NCBI GenBank assembly: GCA_003651045.1
Contig: QMTJ01000021.1
Location: 1-10,436 of the forward strand
DNA from: Thermoplasmata archaeon
GTDB taxonomy: Archaea > Thermoplasmatota > E2 > DHVEG-1
DNA: 10,436 nt
Direction of reading: 5' to 3'
The translations under genes were made by a program, and so were the position numbers. The notes beneath the pieces were generated by a model. That model made no database searches. It was not told the DNA's origin and worked only from the letters and a program-made list of their open reading frames with translations. This document shows, piece by piece, positions 4,725 through 10,436 of this stretch (position 1 is the first letter of the stretch; each line of letters starts with the position of its first letter).

Positions 4725-4744
4725 TGATGTTTAATGATGTTTAA
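4725..4744 (+). repeat. tandem 10-bp repeat in the kor leader
   Basis: TGATGTTTAA occurs twice without a gap just before the ribosome site of korD. It lies downstream of the predicted transcription start, so it could act as DNA (operator at one-turn spacing) or as RNA in the leader. Confidence 0.5.
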
Positions 4745-4762
4745 CCTTGAGGCTCTCTTAAA

Positions 4763-4963
4763 ATGATAAAAATCAATGAGAAACTATGTAAAGGATGCAG
4801 CATCTGCGTTTACTTCTGCCCTGTAGGTGTATTAAAAACTTCGGAGAAACTAAATAGAAAAGGATATTTTCTTCCAACACCTGTTAGGGAAGATAAATGT
4901 ACTAAATGCCGGTTTTGTGAGCAAATATGCCCTGAGTTCGCTATCCACATAACTGACGAGTAG
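4763..4963 (+). CDS. korD: 2-oxoacid:ferredoxin oxidoreductase delta subunit (2[4Fe-4S] ferredoxin)
   Basis: 66 aa. Two CxxCxxCxxxCP motifs (Cys9, 12, 15, 19 and Cys46, 49, 52, 56) bind two [4Fe-4S] clusters that carry electrons from the catalytic subunits to soluble ferredoxin. The two motifs are split by an unusually long 26-residue linker with LNRKGYFLPTPV, as in KorD/VorD-type subunits rather than free ferredoxins. It is the first gene of the operon, with a GAGG ribosome site about 10 nt before the ATG. The next gene begins 10 nt after its stop, and that gene's ribosome site touches the stop codon, which implies coupled translation. It acts in the cytoplasm as part of the KorDABC complex. 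Confidence 0.93.
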   Translation: MIKINEKLCKGCSICVYFCPVGVLKTSEKLNRKGYFLPTPVREDKCTKCRFCEQICPEFAIHITDE

Positions 4964-4967
4964 GTGA
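4962..4967 (+). promoter_or_regulatory. ribosome binding site that fixes the korA TTG start
   Basis: AGGTGA overlaps the korD stop codon (TAG, 4961-4963) and lies 6 nt before TTG at 4974. No ATG or GTG in frame is better placed, and the conserved KorA N-terminus begins at once, so TTG is the likely start. Confidence 0.7.
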
Positions 4968-4973
4968 TTAAAA

Positions 4974-6119
4974 TTGGATATACGTGAAAAATATCTTAAA
5001 AACTATGAAAACAAAACTATTTTTTCACTAGGTAATGAAGCAGTAGTATATGGTGCTCTTTTTGCAGGTTGTAATTTTTTTGCAGGGTACCCTATCACTC
5101 CTTCTTCCGAGATCGCGAAGGTTATGGCTAGGGAGTTACCCAAAGTAGATGGTTATTGTCTTCAGATGGAGGATGAAATCGCTAGTATAGCAGCAGTGAT
5201 AGGTGCATCCTGGAGTGGAGCAAAGGCTATGACTGCTACAAGCGGTCCTGGTTTTTCATTGATGATGGAGAACATTGGTTATGCGGTTATGACTGAGACA
5301 CCATGTGTAATAGTTAATGTTCAACGTTCAGGTCCATCAACTGGTCAGGCTACTAAACCAGCTCAGGGTGATATAATGCAAGCCCGTTGGGGTACGCATG
5401 GTGACCATGAAATCATTGCACTTTCACCAAGTAGTGTTCAAGAATGTTTTGATTTAGCTATAGAGTGTTTTAATTTAGCTGAAAGATACCGTACACCTGT
5501 TATATTCCTCATGGATGGTGAAATCGCTCATCTCCGGGAGAAACTTGTTATTCCTCCTTTGAAAAATATTCATGTTGTTGAAAGAAAAAAAGCTAAAGCA
5601 GAAGAGAACATCTTTGGAGGTAAGTTAGTACCGCCTATGAGTGAGATTGGAGAAGGAAAATTCATCCATGTCACGGGTTCTACGCATAAAGAGGATGGGA
5701 TGAGAGACATTGAAAGTCAACTGGTACATGATACTCTTGTTAGACGCCTCTACGCGAAGGTAGATCAAAACAGAGAAAAAATTGTTAAAACCGAGGAACG
5801 TTTTCTTGAAGATGCGAAGACAGCAGTTGTAGCATATGGTGCAACAGCGAGACCTGCTTTTGGTGCAGTGTTAAAGATGAGGAATAAAAAAATAGGTTTT
5901 ATGCGACTTATAACTATTTGGCCGTTTCCAAAGAAACAAATAATGAGACTTGGTGAAAAAGTAGAACGTATATATGTACCAGAGTTGAATCTCGGTCAGG
6001 TTTCAAGGGAGATAGAACGTTTTGTTAACTGTGAAGTTGTACCTATATCAAAAATCGGAGGTATACCTCATACGGTAGATGAGATATATCATTTTATTAA
6101 GGAGAAAGAACAATGGTGA
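4974..6119 (+). CDS. korA: 2-oxoglutarate:ferredoxin oxidoreductase alpha subunit
   Basis: 381 aa from a TTG start, usual for KorA. This subunit carries the pyrimidine-domain fold that, with KorB, forms the thiamine diphosphate site; the complex turns a 2-oxoacid and CoA into acyl-CoA, CO2 and reduced ferredoxin. Family blocks are AGYPITPSSEI (37-47), QMEDEIASIAAVIGAS, TATSGPGFSLMMENIGYAVMTE and VNVQRSGPSTGQATKPAQGD. GTHGDHEIIALSPSS follows, then the DGEIAHLREKL segment that ends the first domain. Near the middle, the stretch around QLVHDTLVRRLYAKVD leads to the C-terminal domain (AVVAYGATARPAF, FMRLITIWPFP, VPELNLGQ). The residues favour 2-oxoglutarate, but branched-chain 2-oxoacid (VorB) enzymes are close relatives. 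Its stop overlaps korB by 7 nt. Confidence 0.93.
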   Translation: MDIREKYLKNYENKTIFSLGNEAVVYGALFAGCNFFAGYPITPSSEIAKVMARELPKVDGYCLQMEDEIASIAAVIGASWSGAKAMTATSGPGFSLMMENIGYAVMTETPCVIVNVQRSGPSTGQATKPAQGDIMQARWGTHGDHEIIALSPSSVQECFDLAIECFNLAERYRTPVIFLMDGEIAHLREKLVIPPLKNIHVVERKKAKAEENIFGGKLVPPMSEIGEGKFIHVTGSTHKEDGMRDIESQLVHDTLVRRLYAKVDQNREKIVKTEERFLEDAKTAVVAYGATARPAFGAVLKMRNKKIGFMRLITIWPFPKKQIMRLGEKVERIYVPELNLGQVSREIERFVNCEVVPISKIGGIPHTVDEIYHFIKEKEQW

Positions 6120-6955
6120 TTGATAAACAAGAGCAACGAATGATTAAATATTTACGCAGAGAAGTACTTCCTACTACTTTTTGTCAAGGATGTGGATGTG
6201 GTACTATTCTTAATGCATATGTGAAGGCTTTGGATGATTTAGAAATAGATCCTAGGGAGGTTGTTTCTGTGACTGGTATTGGTTGTTCTTCGTGGATTCC
6301 TTCTCCAAATTTCCATGGTGATACGCTTCATACTACTCATGGTCGTGCAATTGCTTTTGCTACAGGAGTTAAAGTGATGAAACCAGATATGAAAGTAGTA
6401 GTAATCGCTGGTGATGGTGATCTTATAGGTATAGGTGGTAATCATTTGATGCACGCTGCCCGTAGAAACATAGGTGTCACTGTTTTTTTAGTAAATAATT
6501 TTGTTTATGGTATGACTGGTGGACAGTCTTCTCCCACTACGCCTATGGGTATACCAACTGCATCTTCACCATATAAAAACATTGAATCTCCTTTTAACAT
6601 TGCAGAGGTAGTAAGTGCATGTGGTGCAAACTATGTAGCACGGTGGACGACGTATCATGTTTTTTCTCTTGTTGATTCAATGAAACATGCTATACAAAAA
6701 AAGGGTTTTAGCTTTGTAGAGATTATATCTCAGTGTCCAATGAATTATGGTAGATATGTTAAACGTAGAACTGGTGTAGAACTCCTTCAGTATTTCAAGG
6801 AAAACTCTATCAATGTAGAAAAAGCAAAAGATATGTCTGAGGATGAACTCAATGGAAAATTTGTCGTTGGTGAGTTGATAGAGAGAAACAGAAGAGAGTT
6901 TACAGAGCAACTAAGAGTATTGAATAAAAAAATAATACAAAAAAACTTAGGGTAA
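6113..6955 (+). CDS. korB: 2-oxoglutarate:ferredoxin oxidoreductase beta subunit
   Basis: 280 aa. This is the thiamine-diphosphate-binding subunit. FCQGCGCG (Cys24, Cys27), GIGCSSW (Cys58) and SQCPMNYGR (Cys208) supply the cysteines expected for the catalytic [4Fe-4S] cluster. The TPP/magnesium motif is GDGD (100-103) ending in NN (128-129), followed by VYGMTGGQSSPTTP. HGDTLHTTHGRAIAFATG is the conserved loop near the active site. A strong AAGGAGA (6099-6105) lies 8 nt before the ATG, inside the korA end, so start and coupling are well supported. The C-terminal 60 residues are charged and helical, a usual KorB tail. An acidic stretch (SEDELNGKFVVGELIERNRREF) would contact the partner subunits. 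Confidence 0.95.
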   Translation: MVIDKQEQRMIKYLRREVLPTTFCQGCGCGTILNAYVKALDDLEIDPREVVSVTGIGCSSWIPSPNFHGDTLHTTHGRAIAFATGVKVMKPDMKVVVIAGDGDLIGIGGNHLMHAARRNIGVTVFLVNNFVYGMTGGQSSPTTPMGIPTASSPYKNIESPFNIAEVVSACGANYVARWTTYHVFSLVDSMKHAIQKKGFSFVEIISQCPMNYGRYVKRRTGVELLQYFKENSINVEKAKDMSEDELNGKFVVGELIERNRREFTEQLRVLNKKIIQKNLG

Positions 6956-6959
6956 AAGT

Positions 6960-7490
6960 ATGATAAAAATACGTTTTTCAGGTCTCGGTGGTCAAGGTAT
7001 TGTAAAAGTAGGATACTTACTTGGAAACGCAGCAGTGTTAGATGGTAAAAACGCAGTTCAAACCAGGTCATATGGGAGTGCTTATAGGGGAACAACTTGT
7101 AAAAGCGATGTAATCATTTCTGACTCTGAAATATATGAACTAGAGTTCCATGACTCAGATATACTAGTTTGTTTTTCTCAAGAGGCATATGATTATTATA
7201 ATAAAGAGTTAAAACATGAGGGGAAGTTATTCATAGATGAGGATCTCGTGAAAACAGAAAAAACTCATCAAATTTTTTATCGAATCCCTGCAACTAGTTT
7301 GTCATATAAATATTTCAGTAAAGATATCTTTAGAAACATTATCATACTCGGCTACCTAATAGCTGTAACAGAACTTGTTTCAAAGAAATCAGTAGAGAAG
7401 GTTATAAGTCAAATTATGCCTCAAGGAACTAAAAAATTAAACCTTCAAGCATTTGAAATAGGTTACAAACAAGGTTTTATTTCATTCTAA
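6960..7490 (+). CDS. korC: 2-oxoglutarate:ferredoxin oxidoreductase gamma subunit
   Basis: 176 aa. This is the gamma domain shared by all 2-oxoacid:ferredoxin oxidoreductases; it helps bind CoA and hold the complex together. The first strand leads to GLGGQGIV (8-15). QTRSYGSAYRGTTCKSDVIIS and LVCFSQEAYDYY are the following family blocks. The C-terminal third (IIILGYLIAVTELVSKKSVEKVI and KLNLQAFEIGYKQG) is typical of KorC/PorC. It starts 4 nt after korB, with AGGGT across the korB stop as a weak ribosome site. It is the last gene of the operon: the convergent gene ends 3 nt away, and a T8 tract (7503-7510) follows on this strand. Confidence 0.93.
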   Translation: MIKIRFSGLGGQGIVKVGYLLGNAAVLDGKNAVQTRSYGSAYRGTTCKSDVIISDSEIYELEFHDSDILVCFSQEAYDYYNKELKHEGKLFIDEDLVKTEKTHQIFYRIPATSLSYKYFSKDIFRNIIILGYLIAVTELVSKKSVEKVISQIMPQGTKKLNLQAFEIGYKQGFISF

Positions 7491-7493
7491 AGT

Positions 7494-8690
7494 TTAAACA
7501 AGTTTTTTTTCATAGACTCGATATATTTTATACAGTTTCGCCCCTATTTTCTCTGTCGCTTTACGTTCAGGAATATTGTTTTCATCAATCCATCCGATCT
7601 CCACTGATTTACAACCACGTTTTTTTAATTCTATAAGTGTATAGTAGTTCATACATGTTCCAATACCTTGTCCACGGTATTCTTTTTTTACACCTACAAA
7701 ATTAAATTTAACACGGTTTATTGTATGTTTTTTAATTAAAAACTTTAATGCACCAGTTACACCTAATCTCCCATTTAACGTTTTAAATATCTGGTTATAA
7801 TCCGGGAGTGACCATTTAAAAGCCACTGGTTGATCATCTTTTTCAGCTACTAAAAAAAGACAAGGATCAACTATCCATCTAATCTGTTTCACACCAAATC
7901 GTGTTCTAACTTCTTTTTCAGAGACTTCGACATACCCCCAGTGGCTGGAGAAAGTCTCCATCATCAATTTTATCCACCATTTTAATTCTTTATTTGCTCT
8001 CAACCTGTTAAAACAACGGATTTTAACCCCATTATCTATACATCGTTCAGCTGTTTCTTTAACCTTCTCCGGAATCGGTTGTTCAGGGTTGAAAAAATAA
8101 GAAACAAGATCCCTATTTTTTTTCATCCCATGGTTTTCAACAAAATCAATATAGTACTTAGGTGAATAGGTATCATATATATAGGGTGTCTCATTAAAAC
8201 CTTGATATAGCAAACCACATCCCATGTCAACTCTACCATTAACGGGACCAAGCATAGTAGATATTTGTTTAGAACTCAACCATGTTTCAGCTGCTTCTAA
8301 CAACGCAGTTGCTATATTAGAATCATTTATACATTCAAAAAAACCAAAAAACCCAACGTTATCCTTTACAGATTCAACGTATTTATAATCGATAATAGCA
8401 GCAACCCGTCCAACTGGTGTTTTATTTTTATATGCAACAAAAAGCTGAGTATCAGCATGACCCCAAAAAAGATTCCTTCTTTTAAAAAAATCTTTCATCT
8501 CTTCCCAGAGTGGTGGAACCCAATATTTATCGTTTTTATATACCAACCAGGGGACACGATGAAAATCTTTGAAACCATTCACTGTAGTAACACGTTTTAT
8601 CACAGAATCAGATGAAACAGGTGTTGTCTCAGGAGTTGCTGATTCAAAAATGTATTTCCCCCGATGCCGTCTTTCATGGTATCTCACCAT
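7494..8690 (-). CDS. GNAT-fold N-acetyltransferase-like protein (large two-part family)
   Basis: 398 aa. It belongs to a family of roughly 370-aa proteins, widespread in bacteria and archaea, known to me only as GNAT-like and without a proven substrate. The N-terminal half has the family blocks RVPWLVYKNDKYWVPPL (45-61), FWGHADTQLFVAYKNKTPVGRVAAI, GFFGFFE and a GPVNGRVDMGCGLLYQGF segment. The C-terminal half has a GNAT domain: strand FNFVGVKKEY, acetyl-CoA pyrophosphate loop RGQGIG (about 339-344), then EIGWIDENNIPERKATEKIGAKLYKIYRVYEK. Before the conserved core lies an extra tail of about 30 residues, basic at first (RYHERRHRGK) then Thr/Ser-rich. The ATG has only a distant GGGGG about 12 nt upstream, so the start is less certain. 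It is monocistronic and convergent with korC. The acceptor may be an amino acid, amine or antibiotic; the sequence does not say. Confidence 0.85.
   Translation of the reverse strand: MVRYHERRHRGKYIFESATPETTPVSSDSVIKRVTTVNGFKDFHRVPWLVYKNDKYWVPPLWEEMKDFFKRRNLFWGHADTQLFVAYKNKTPVGRVAAIIDYKYVESVKDNVGFFGFFECINDSNIATALLEAAETWLSSKQISTMLGPVNGRVDMGCGLLYQGFNETPYIYDTYSPKYYIDFVENHGMKKNRDLVSYFFNPEQPIPEKVKETAERCIDNGVKIRCFNRLRANKELKWWIKLMMETFSSHWGYVEVSEKEVRTRFGVKQIRWIVDPCLFLVAEKDDQPVAFKWSLPDYNQIFKTLNGRLGVTGALKFLIKKHTINRVKFNFVGVKKEYRGQGIGTCMNYYTLIELKKRGCKSVEIGWIDENNIPERKATEKIGAKLYKIYRVYEKKLV
7503..7510 (+). terminator. T8 tract ending the kor operon
   Basis: Eight T lie 12 nt after the korC stop, inside the 3' end of the convergent acetyltransferase gene, where they encode Lys codons on the other strand. 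It is a plausible archaeal terminator. Confidence 0.5.
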
Positions 8691-8760
8691 TTTATTAAAA
8701 AAACCCCCTTAATTCATAATTGTTACTGATGTTTCAACTTATTCTATTTACCCTTTTCTA

Positions 8761-8778
8761 AATATTATTAATATTATT
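8761..8778. repeat. tandem 9-bp AT repeat in a divergent control region
   Basis: AATATTATT occurs twice without a gap, roughly one helical turn each, in the 289-bp gap between the acetyltransferase gene and the amidotransferase-like gene. It could be a regulator site or simple AT-rich DNA. The rest of the gap holds a purine-rich run (8858-8877) and two copies of AAAACTATAA (8806-8815, 8841-8850). Between those copies is a small hairpin, AACC-TTC-GGTT (8827-8837). No RNA gene is seen. Confidence 0.35.
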
Positions 8779-8885
8779 TAGTTGTAGATTATGTAGTATT
8801 ACAATAAAACTATAATATATCTAAAAAACCTTCGGTTAAAAAAACTATAACATAAATGGAGACGAAGAAGGGAGGAATCAGAAAT

Positions 8886-8897
8886 ATTATTTATACC
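8886..8897 (+). promoter_or_regulatory. TATA-like box for the amidotransferase-like gene
   Basis: ATTATTTATACC follows a purine-rich stretch that includes GGGAGG (8870-8875). Transcription would begin near 8920, giving a leader of about 60 nt. Another AT-rich box (TTTATTTACTATAG, 8917-8930) could serve instead. Confidence 0.3.
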
Positions 8898-8979
8898 AAA
8901 ACATTAAAAACTTTTTTTATTTACTATAGATACAGGGGGAAATATCCAAAAAAAAACTTTGAGAAGGTTAAGAAAAATA

Positions 8980-10287
8980 ATGAAGTTAAAAGGTAAAACA
9001 AAAAAAATTAACATTGCAGTATTATCTGAAGAACCCCTTGGATGGGGGTCAGGGAAACATTATTTCCCTGTTATCCTAAATGGTTATACTTGGAACACGA
9101 ATGGTATCTCTTACATTTTCTCAACAACATACATCTATGATAAGGATATCATACAGGGGAGACTTAATGTTTCAAAGTTTCAAGTACTATTAGTACCAGG
9201 TGGTGGCGTAGGAGACGGAGAAGCAGTAATGAAAGGATTTATCCTCTGTAGAAAAAACAGGAAATGGAAGAAACAGATACAAAAATTCATAGAAGACGGC
9301 GGAGGTTATGTAGGTATATGTGGTGGTACTGCACTTGCTACAAGTTTAGATACAGGTCCCAATAAAAAACCTACTAGTTTCCTTGAAAGACAATATAATA
9401 AAAGCGCTATAGGTATAACATGTGTAAAATCCTATTATGAAAACCTTGCAGTTCCCATGTTTTACCCTTTTCAATGGAATCACCCTGAAAAAATAGGGGC
9501 AACAGGTTATATATTCTCTTTTGCACCAGGTGAAACCATTGATGGTAAAAGGATACATACTGGTGGTGTACCAGTTGATTTCAAAATCTATAAAGACAAC
9601 CCTATTTTTTCTGATTACCCTGACGAAACAATCCGTATGCGATGGTGGGGTGGACCAGGGCTCGTTGTTCCTGAGAAAACTGATAGAGATGTAAAAATTC
9701 TAGCGAGATATCCTAAAGACGATTTCTCTAAAAACCATCTAACACAGATTTATGCATGGCGGTACACCGGCGGCGTATCTGGTTTAATAAAAGCTTTTCT
9801 AAACGCATCGTCAATAGTGAAAAAAGAAAAAGAAAATCTGAAACAAATCCCAATATATACATATTACCTTGCAAAACCATGGGAACCTACAAGTAAACGA
9901 ATTGAACTAAATTTCTCCAATAAACCCTGTATGACCGCTGAAGTTTACCCAAATAAAAACCAAGGGAGAATACTACTCTGCACTGCCCATCCAGAATACA
10001 TGATATGGTGGAACGGGCATATTGAAGAGGTGAAACACACTAAAAACAACTGTCTCGCATACGGGTTCCATAAATGGAAAAACATTTCAAAACTTAGTAA
10101 AAACGTAGAAAAGGAACTCACACATACCTGGTGGGTTGTACGTAGAATCACCGCATGGGCTGCCAAAGTACCAGATGAACATCTACCACCAATTTCAAAA
10201 GAAGAAATAAACAAAAAAACCATACCTATTATTAAACAAAACATTCTCTGGGATGGCACACTTCTTAATCAAATGAAAAATATTTAA
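8980..10287 (+). CDS. class I glutamine-amidotransferase-like protein, BPL_N-related
   Basis: 435 aa from ATG 8980. An upstream TTG at 8959 would add seven residues, but the ATG has AAGGT (8964-8968) ahead of it, while the TTG has only a GGGGG 18 nt away. The fold is flavodoxin-like: strand KINIAVLSEEPLGWGS, then VLLVPGGGVGDGEA (70-83), then the nucleophile elbow YVGICGGTALAT with Cys114. Late in the chain, LLCTAHPEYMIWW supplies His337 and Glu339, so a Cys-His-Glu triad of class I amidotransferases is present. The layout resembles the N-terminal domain of eukaryotic biotin-protein ligase (BPL_N), a domain also found alone in archaea. A large insertion (about 125-335) with many Trp/Tyr separates Cys from His. 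No signal peptide or membrane helix. It could be a peptidase, amidase or amide transferase; substrate unknown. A probable membrane protein gene follows 36 nt later. Confidence 0.75.
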   Translation: MKLKGKTKKINIAVLSEEPLGWGSGKHYFPVILNGYTWNTNGISYIFSTTYIYDKDIIQGRLNVSKFQVLLVPGGGVGDGEAVMKGFILCRKNRKWKKQIQKFIEDGGGYVGICGGTALATSLDTGPNKKPTSFLERQYNKSAIGITCVKSYYENLAVPMFYPFQWNHPEKIGATGYIFSFAPGETIDGKRIHTGGVPVDFKIYKDNPIFSDYPDETIRMRWWGGPGLVVPEKTDRDVKILARYPKDDFSKNHLTQIYAWRYTGGVSGLIKAFLNASSIVKKEKENLKQIPIYTYYLAKPWEPTSKRIELNFSNKPCMTAEVYPNKNQGRILLCTAHPEYMIWWNGHIEEVKHTKNNCLAYGFHKWKNISKLSKNVEKELTHTWWVVRRITAWAAKVPDEHLPPISKEEINKKTIPIIKQNILWDGTLLNQMKNI

Positions 10288-10323
10288 AACAAAAACATTA
10301 CATAAAAAAGAGGTTGTATCACT

Positions 10324-10436
10324 ATGCGTCCTTTCAAATTTTTATCACAATGGCGGTCTTTACCACCCTATGAACTTATAAGTTATCTACTCATGTATGC
10401 AAGTGTCCCTATGCTCGCATATGGACTACAACTCTA
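10324..10436 (+). CDS. start of a probable membrane protein (cut by window end)
   Basis: Only the first 37 codons are visible, open to the window end. ATG 10324 is preceded by AGAGGT (10309-10314) at about 9 nt. The N-terminus is short and basic (MRPFKFLSQWRSLPP), then a hydrophobic stretch begins (LISYLLMYASVPMLAYGLQL), consistent with a first membrane helix and an inside N-terminus. It starts 36 nt after the amidotransferase-like gene with no T-tract between, so both are probably one transcript. The family cannot be recognised from this fragment. Confidence 0.6.
   Translation, partial: MRPFKFLSQWRSLPPYELISYLLMYASVPMLAYGLQL

Noticed and set aside
8821..8850. Hairpin AACC-TTC-GGTT as a terminator or riboswitch.
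   Set aside because: Only four base pairs, not followed by a T-tract and not placed after a gene end.
8856..8996. 46-codon plus-strand frame starting METKKGG and overlapping the start of the amidotransferase-like gene.
   Set aside because: It has no ribosome site before its ATG, is Lys/Asn/Tyr-rich as random AT-rich DNA would be, and begins upstream of the predicted transcription start.
1..10436. CRISPR array, insertion sequence, prophage, toxin-antitoxin or defence island.
   Set aside because: No regularly spaced repeats, transposase or integrase motifs, or nuclease/toxin signatures were seen on either strand.

Overview
The window looks like a chromosomal segment of a low-GC, AT-rich archaeon, most likely a Thermoplasmatota-type lineage. 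That placement is inference. It rests on an archaeal-style single-domain RNase HII, a four-subunit 2-oxoacid:ferredoxin oxidoreductase with a separate ferredoxin subunit, and a tRNA-Thr with U73 and no encoded CCA. TATA-like boxes, bare T-tracts after genes, GGTGA-type ribosome binding sites, several output-less response regulators, and a small protein resembling one I associate with Thermoplasmata (DUF6015-like) point the same way. No phage, insertion sequence, CRISPR or toxin module is visible.

Layout. Positions 1-900 hold a small two-helix membrane protein (+) facing a 138-aa helical/basic protein (-). The latter is divergent from serC (+, 955-2040), which encodes a phosphoserine aminotransferase for serine synthesis. 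A stand-alone receiver protein (+, 2220-2609) follows. A gene-free stretch (2610-2895) carries a near-copy of the promoter in front of that receiver, a palindrome, and a perfect 10-bp inverted repeat enclosing a 73-nt loop. Then come rnhB (-, 2896-3552), a tRNA-Thr(CGU) gene (+, 3650-3722), and two overlapping stand-alone receivers (-, 3714-4468). The last codons of the downstream receiver are antisense to the tRNA 3' end.

From 4763 to 7490 is a compact operon korD-korA-korB-korC. It encodes an oxygen-sensitive enzyme that converts a 2-oxoacid (probably 2-oxoglutarate) plus CoA to the acyl-CoA and CO2 while reducing ferredoxin, which fits an anaerobic life. A convergent gene (-, 7494-8690) encodes a GNAT-fold acetyltransferase-like protein of a large uncharacterised family. 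Divergent from it is a two-gene unit (+): a class I glutamine-amidotransferase-like protein related to the biotin-protein-ligase N-terminal domain (Cys and His-Pro-Glu present), then the start of a probable membrane protein cut by the window end.

How they work together. The Kor operon and serC are central metabolism. The three receiver-only proteins are signalling relays whose kinases are not in this window. The window is mostly ordinary housekeeping. The least explained parts are the gene-free 2610-2895 stretch, with its duplicated promoter and large stem, and the control DNA between the receiver pair and the kor operon.
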